53,091 nt of DNA, taken from Bacteroidales bacterium UBA3810. GTDB taxonomy: Bacteria; Bacteroidota; Bacteroidia; Bacteroidales; Paludibacteraceae. The stretch lies in NCBI GenBank assembly GCA_002368645.1, contig DFEE01000027.1:15281-68371 (forward strand), read 5' to 3'. The notes under the pieces are model-generated. The model searched no databases, had not been told where the DNA came from, and saw only the letters and a program-made list of their open reading frames with translations. The translations under genes and the position numbers were made by a program. Positions 48,328 through 53,091 of the stretch are shown one piece after another. How positions within the stretch are numbered: position 1 is the first letter of the stretch; the number at the start of each line of letters is the position of its first letter.

Positions 48328-50255
48328 CGGAATCGGGTTAGGATATTATATGCTTGGTAGATACCGAGTTCACCGGCTTTAGACAAATCGGCAATACCTA
48401 AGTCGGTGCTATCCGTATAAATATAGGTAAGACCGCGGTTAAAATACGCTTCTGCTAAATCATGGTCTTGCTCAATGGCGAGGCTGTAGAACTCAATAGC
48501 GTCATTATACTGCTTTAGAGCGCATAGGAGGTTGGCTTTATTGTAGTATGCAAATGAGAAATCCGGAGCCATGTCAATAGTCTTATTGTAGTCAAATAGG
48601 GCTAAACGATAGTCATTGTTTGTCATTACCCGCCAGTTGGCGCGACAGAAATAGAAGAACGGCGTTGTGTCATCAATGCGGATGGCTTGTGTAGCATCTT
48701 CAATAGCAGAAGAATAGTCTTGTACAAGCGCGAACTCCATGGCGCGAGCGAAATAGAGCGGAGCGGTGGGGGCTTTCTCGATATATTGGCTTAACTCCGC
48801 AATACGCAGAAAATGTTGATTAATAATCTCCGGTGTCAGCGTCACATTTTGTGTCACAAAGTAGATGGGGGCAGGCAATAGATGACGCGTGTTGTATTGA
48901 TCAACAGATGCGTGATAATAATTGGTCCGTCTGACTGTATTGGAGTTGGTGTAGTAGGAGAGGGTGATGTCCGGCTCATTGATAAGTCGTACATTATTAT
49001 GTTGTACAGCCCCTCGTGTCTCAGAGGCATATTTGGTGTTTTGCTCCTGTGAGTCGTTTTCGGCATTATTTTGAGCAAGGGCGGTACTGAACTCTTTGCG
49101 GTTATCGCGTTTAGCGGGGCGCCCTTTGGCAATCATCACATCAGTGCCGATGAGAGAGTCTTTCTTGTTCTCCAATTGAGAGGCATCCCAACGATACCGG
49201 AAAGCCTCTTTGCTATGCCCGAGAGCAGTCTCCGCTTGCGCTGCCAAATAGTACGAGGGCAGGAAATAGGGGAAGCGGTCAATGAGTGCCTTGAGGTCCA
49301 CAAGCGCATCGTTCCACTGTCCTAATTGGAGCAATACAAGTGCCCGTTGGTATCGCATCTCGGTGAGAGTGGGGTTGAGTTCAATAGCCTGATTGTAGTC
49401 ATCTAAGGCCCTGTTATAGTCTCCGACTTCGGCACGAAGCATAGCACGGTTATAGTAAGTCTGCGGGTCTTTGGGAGCTATAGCAACGGCGCGGTCGTAG
49501 TCATTAAGGGCACCATGGTAATTATGCTTATGGTAGTAGATAATACCTCTGTTGGTGTAATCTCCTGCCCAACGAGAGCCTAAATTGATGGCGGTGCTGA
49601 TTTCCTGAAAAGCTTCCTCCTCTTTGTTTGTCAGCAAATAGGTCATCCCTAATGCCGAGAAATTGGCGGGATTTTGGGAGTCATAGACTGTCGCGTTTTT
49701 AAAAGCCTCAATGGCGGCAAGCGTATCTTGTTTCTCTAAGGAAATAACACCCCTCTCAAAGTAAAGAGAGGCATTCTTTGGCTCGCGTGCAAGCAGGTAG
49801 TTGATATCTTTGAGCGCATCATCCAAGCGATTCAAGCGGGCCAGCACATCGGCTCGTAGAAGTAAATAGGTCTTGTTCTCTGGCGAGAGCTGAAGGGCTT
49901 TTGTGAAATCCTGCTGCGCTTCGTCCCACTGCTCTAATGCGCGATAGGCATAACCGCGGGTATAGTAGAACTGCGGCTGGAAGGGATTGAGCTCTATAGC
50001 CTGATTGCAGTCCTCTATAGCACCGGCATAGTCGCTAAGTTGAAGTTTGGCGATAGCACGCAACTGATAGGGCTCAGGCAGGTAGGGCTTGAGCTTAATG
50101 ACCTGATTGAAATACTGAATAGATAGTACGTAGTCCTCAAAATACAAAGCGTTACGACCAATAGCGGTCAAACGCTCGGTATTCATCTGAGCGCTACTTA
50201 CAGCCGGCAGTAGGATCAAACCAAGTAGGAATATCAAATGTCTCACTTTCCTCAT
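48324..50255 (-). CDS. Exported TPR-repeat protein
   Basis: 643 aa from ATG 50255 (RKVRHLIFLLGLILLPAVSSAQ signal peptide); a start 15 bp upstream is possible. At least twelve TPR units are visible, e.g. PEPYQLRAIAKLQLSDYAGAIEDCNQAIELNP, then QFYYTRGYAYRALEQWDEAQQDFTKALQLSP, in an N-terminal block, a Ser/Asn-rich linker (about 385-460), and a second C-terminal TPR block. The 5' end overlaps the PBP1A gene by 62 bp. Role unknown; the position suggests the cell envelope. Confidence 0.85.
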   Translation of the reverse strand: MRKVRHLIFLLGLILLPAVSSAQMNTERLTAIGRNALYFEDYVLSIQYFNQVIKLKPYLPEPYQLRAIAKLQLSDYAGAIEDCNQAIELNPFQPQFYYTRGYAYRALEQWDEAQQDFTKALQLSPENKTYLLLRADVLARLNRLDDALKDINYLLAREPKNASLYFERGVISLEKQDTLAAIEAFKNATVYDSQNPANFSALGMTYLLTNKEEEAFQEISTAINLGSRWAGDYTNRGIIYYHKHNYHGALNDYDRAVAIAPKDPQTYYNRAMLRAEVGDYNRALDDYNQAIELNPTLTEMRYQRALVLLQLGQWNDALVDLKALIDRFPYFLPSYYLAAQAETALGHSKEAFRYRWDASQLENKKDSLIGTDVMIAKGRPAKRDNRKEFSTALAQNNAENDSQEQNTKYASETRGAVQHNNVRLINEPDITLSYYTNSNTVRRTNYYHASVDQYNTRHLLPAPIYFVTQNVTLTPEIINQHFLRIAELSQYIEKAPTAPLYFARAMEFALVQDYSSAIEDATQAIRIDDTTPFFYFCRANWRVMTNNDYRLALFDYNKTIDMAPDFSFAYYNKANLLCALKQYNDAIEFYSLAIEQDHDLAEAYFNRGLTYIYTDSTDLGIADLSKAGELGIYQAYNILTRFR

Positions 50256-52458
50256 AAGGAAGAGTCTCATCGGCATAAACTTTCTGCATATACAATGCAA
50301 AGATCGGCAGTGCCATAGAAGCACCTTGTCCATCCGCCATACGGTCGAAGTGTATGGCTCGGTCTTCGCCGCCGACCCAACAACCACTAACTAAATTAGG
50401 CGTAAAGCCCACAAACCAACCATCGGAGTTATTCTGACTCGTACCGGTCTTACCACCCATCGGGGCACGCAGATTATATTTGAAACGCGCACGCACGCCT
50501 GTGCCATGATCCATGACATTCTGGAGCATATAAATCATCTTATAGGATGTCGTCTCGGCGATAATCTCATGGGTATTAGGTTGGAAAGTGGCAATGACAT
50601 TGCCGTTATTATCCTCAATCCGCGTCACGAGCAGCGGTTCCGTCCGAATACCTTTGTTGGGGAAGGTCGTGTAGGCGTCCACCATCTCCCTCACAGAAAC
50701 CTCGCAGGGACCTAAACAGAGGGCGACAACAGGGTCTATTTGCCCCCGAATACCGAAAGAACGCATAAGACGTACCAATTGCTGTGGCGTGAAAAGTGAC
50801 ATGAGGTAAGCGGAGATCCAGTTGCTGGACTTCATTAAGCCCCAAGTGAGCGTTACGGTATCGCCGACCTGCTCGGCGTGCGTGTCACGAGGCGTCCATT
50901 CAACGCCGTTGTCGTCAATAAGCGTAACTTCTACATTGTGTACAGGGTCACAGGGCCACATACCCTCATCCATGGCTAAGGTGTAGAGGAAAGGCTTAAC
51001 GGTAGAACCTACTTGACGACGACCTGTACTGGTCATATCATATTGGAAGTGTGCGAAATCAGGACCTCCTACATAGGCTAAGACATGTCCTGATTGCGGA
51101 TCCATAGACATAAAACCACAGCGCAGGAAATGTTTCAACCACTTGATAGAGTCCATTGGGCTCATGATGGTGTCAATGATGCCGTTATAGGAGAAAACAG
51201 ACATCTCTACAGGGGTATCAAAGATGGCGCGAATCTCTTTCTCTGAGAGACCGCTTTTCTTGAGTCCCCTATAGCGGTCGGTCTGTTTCATGGAACGAGT
51301 CATGATTGCGTTCACCTCGTCGGTTGTCAGATCTTTTGAGAACGGGGCATAGGACTTGCCTTTCTTCTCGCGATTGAATTTAACCTGCATTTCGCGCATA
51401 TGTTCACTAACAGCTTCTTCGGCATAGCGCTGCATACGGGAGTCCAGCGTCGTGTATATCTTGAGACCATCCTGGTAAAGGTCGTAGGGAGTACCGTCTG
51501 GTTTCTTATTCTTATTGCAGAAACCATAGAGGGGATTATTTTCCCACTCTTCTTTATCTATCTCATACTGCTGTAAATTCCATTCCGGATAATTAGAGCG
51601 AACCGGCTCTTTGGCGGTGAGCACTAACCGTAAGTGCTCGCGGAAATAGGGTGCGATGCCCTGTTTATGATCCACAGAAGAGTATTTTACCTCCAAGGGC
51701 AGTGCTTTCAACGAGTCCGCAACAGCCTCAGTGATAAAGTCGTATTTCTCCATCTGATTCAATACGGTATTACGCCTTGCTAAAGCCCGTTCGGGGTGAC
51801 GAATGGGATTATATAGAGAAGGGTTCTTACAGAGCCCGATAAGCATCGCTGCTTCCTCCAAACGGATATCGCTCGGGGTGGTGGAGAAATACACCTGTGT
51901 AGCAGAGCGAATACCTACCGCGTTATAAAGAAAATCAAACTGGTTAAGGTACATAGTCATAATCTCTTCCTTTGAATACAGACGTTCAATTTTGGAGGCA
52001 ATGACCCATTCTACGGGCTTTTGCAATGCACGCTCAAAGATGTTATTGGCTCGCGGAGACCATATCTGCTTGACTAATTGCTGTGTCAAAGTTGAACCAC
52101 CACCGCTACGTCCGAGAAGGAAAATAGCCCGCGCCAGACCTTTTGCGTCAACCCCAGTATGTTCGTAAAAGCGCACATCTTCCGTCGCCACTAAGGCATT
52201 GACAATATACGGACTCAGTTGGGAATACTCTACACCAACACGGTTTTCTTTGCGGTAATAACGACCGATAGAGACCATATCCGATGTGTAAATCTCCGAC
52301 GCATAACGGTTCTTGGGGTTCTGCAATTCCTCTAACGGCGGCAGATAACCAATCTTGCCATTTGCTATCAATGTAAATATCAATAGCAGGACACCAATTC
52401 CTAATAGAAACAATCCCCAAAACCATAGGGCGAACTTTGTTTTAAATCCCATTTTCAT
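50194..52458 (-). CDS. Penicillin-binding protein 1A (transglycosylase/transpeptidase)
   Basis: 754 aa from ATG 52458, which overlaps the hemW stop (ATGA). One TM helix (FALWFWGLFLLGIGVLLLIFTLIA), GT51 transglycosylase (VATEDVRFYEHTGVDAKGLARA; GGSTLTQQLVKQIW; RALQKPVEWVIASKIERLYSKEEIM), then the transpeptidase: SxxK in VGSTVKPFLY, SxN in KSSNWISAYL, KTG in GGKTGTSQNNSDGWFVGFTP. It builds peptidoglycan strands and cross-links. The ATG 60 bp upstream of 52458 would lie inside hemW and is rejected. Confidence 0.96.
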   Translation of the reverse strand: MKMGFKTKFALWFWGLFLLGIGVLLLIFTLIANGKIGYLPPLEELQNPKNRYASEIYTSDMVSIGRYYRKENRVGVEYSQLSPYIVNALVATEDVRFYEHTGVDAKGLARAIFLLGRSGGGSTLTQQLVKQIWSPRANNIFERALQKPVEWVIASKIERLYSKEEIMTMYLNQFDFLYNAVGIRSATQVYFSTTPSDIRLEEAAMLIGLCKNPSLYNPIRHPERALARRNTVLNQMEKYDFITEAVADSLKALPLEVKYSSVDHKQGIAPYFREHLRLVLTAKEPVRSNYPEWNLQQYEIDKEEWENNPLYGFCNKNKKPDGTPYDLYQDGLKIYTTLDSRMQRYAEEAVSEHMREMQVKFNREKKGKSYAPFSKDLTTDEVNAIMTRSMKQTDRYRGLKKSGLSEKEIRAIFDTPVEMSVFSYNGIIDTIMSPMDSIKWLKHFLRCGFMSMDPQSGHVLAYVGGPDFAHFQYDMTSTGRRQVGSTVKPFLYTLAMDEGMWPCDPVHNVEVTLIDDNGVEWTPRDTHAEQVGDTVTLTWGLMKSSNWISAYLMSLFTPQQLVRLMRSFGIRGQIDPVVALCLGPCEVSVREMVDAYTTFPNKGIRTEPLLVTRIEDNNGNVIATFQPNTHEIIAETTSYKMIYMLQNVMDHGTGVRARFKYNLRAPMGGKTGTSQNNSDGWFVGFTPNLVSGCWVGGEDRAIHFDRMADGQGASMALPIFALYMQKVYADETLPYEESETFDIPTWFDPTAGCK

Positions 52459-53091
52459 ACTAACTGTGCTATTATCGAATTTAAAATATGTAATCCTTTT
52501 CGGGTAGCTATTATGCATGACCCTTTCTTGTCTATATACCCCTGTCTCATCAAATCTTGTACCACATGGGGCTTTCCTTGTACTAATTCTGCCGAAATTC
52601 CTTTGTTTGTTCTCAACCCGAGCATGACGGCTTCTAATCTTTTTTGCTCCTCGGTGAGGTGTTCAACCTCTCCTTCTAAGCCATGTTCATATGCCTCTAT
52701 ATTCGCGATATTCCAACTCCTTGTCTGCCCGTCGTAACTATGTGCGGCGGCACCTAAACCGAGGTATGGTGTATTATTCCAGTAGGCGCTATTATGGTGC
52801 GAATAGTGTTCTTGTAAACAGAAATTAGACACTTCGTAGTGTATATAACCTCTTTTAATAAGTGTGTCACAAAGCATATCATAGTAGCTGTTGAGGGTGT
52901 CATCGTCCCATTCTGCGATCTCACCATTATCCCTCATACGGGTTAAAGCAGTCCCTTCTTCATACGTGAGACAATAGGCTGATATGTGTTCCGGCGCAAA
53001 GCTTAGGAGTGTTGTGATATCGTCCTCCAACATACTTTGGGTTTGTCCCGGAAGGCCGTACATCAAGTCCACGGATAGGTTATCAAAGCCG
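52455..53091 (-). CDS. hemW: HemW-like radical-SAM protein, C-terminal part (5' end outside window)
   Basis: About 212 codons to the right edge. The frame is open to the edge (GFDNLSVDLMYGLPGQTQSMLEDDI). EHISAYCLTYEEGTAL, YEVSNFCLQEHYSHHNSAYWNNTPYLGLGAAAHSYDG are HemW/HemN signatures; the radical-SAM Cys motif would be upstream, outside the window. HemW is a haem chaperone often misnamed coproporphyrinogen oxidase. The C-terminal winged region ends LHILNSIIAQLV. Confidence 0.92.
   Translation of the reverse strand, partial: GFDNLSVDLMYGLPGQTQSMLEDDITTLLSFAPEHISAYCLTYEEGTALTRMRDNGEIAEWDDDTLNSYYDMLCDTLIKRGYIHYEVSNFCLQEHYSHHNSAYWNNTPYLGLGAAAHSYDGQTRSWNIANIEAYEHGLEGEVEHLTEEQKRLEAVMLGLRTNKGISAELVQGKPHVVQDLMRQGYIDKKGSCIIATRKGLHILNSIIAQLV

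Overview
This window is chromosomal DNA from a member of the Bacteroidota, most likely order Bacteroidales. The evidence is a five-gene sodium-pumping methylmalonyl-CoA decarboxylase/epimerase operon (succinate to propionate), type IX secretion genes porU and porV, a GldF-type permease, a DUF2851 protein, a Bacteroidales-style RF2, and at least thirteen promoters of the Bacteroidota form TTTGC-N19-TAnnTTTG. No rRNA, tRNA, IS element or prophage was seen. Both ends cut genes: mtaB on the left, hemW on the right.

Layout. 1-5.5 kb (minus): mtaB after the mmdB-mmdC-oadG-mmdA-mce propionate operon. 5.5-8.1 kb: an orphan histidine kinase overlapping convergent ispE, then recR. 8.1-15.2 kb: an accessory island with a decayed DUF4160 gene, a type I-C CRISPR effector operon (cas3-cas5c-cas8c-cas7c) and an 8-repeat array, with no cas4, cas1 or cas2 and no leader. 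15.2-20.1 kb: envelope and lipid genes (outer-membrane protein, TPR protein, lptC, fabG, acyl-ACP thioesterase). 20.05-20.18 kb: an orphan promoter plus terminator that looks like a small RNA gene. 20.2-26.9 kb (minus): pheT, prfC, nucleoside permease, gldF, phosphoesterase. 26.9-35.7 kb: ribF, an NlpC/P60 protein, prfB, DUF486, DUF1295, DUF2851, DUF349, ftsE, aroK, sufE. 35.7-41.2 kb (minus): ispF, porV, porU. 41.8-47.4 kb: hypB, a 943-aa Fe-S flavoprotein, hypA and two membrane proteins, with no hydrogenase subunit. 47.4-53 kb (minus): TraB/GumN-like protein, TPR protein, PBP1A, hemW.

The most unusual content is repetitive and not explained by the gene list. (1) A family of GC-rich, hairpin-forming elements of about 15-107 bp sits in frame, in both orientations, inside coding sequences, including essential pheT and ribF; stems vary with compensatory changes while the 5-nt loop is constant. 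They resemble in principle the Rickettsia palindromic elements but differ in sequence and host. (2) Short imperfect tandem repeats with periods of 11, 8 and 7 bp fill several spacers and enter genes: the 3' end of mtaB runs into the same 11-bp unit that recurs 41.6 kb away, and a 7-bp array lies inside pheT. (3) The CRISPR locus looks like an effector-only, frozen type I-C system. All functional calls come from reading motifs by eye; no database search was run.
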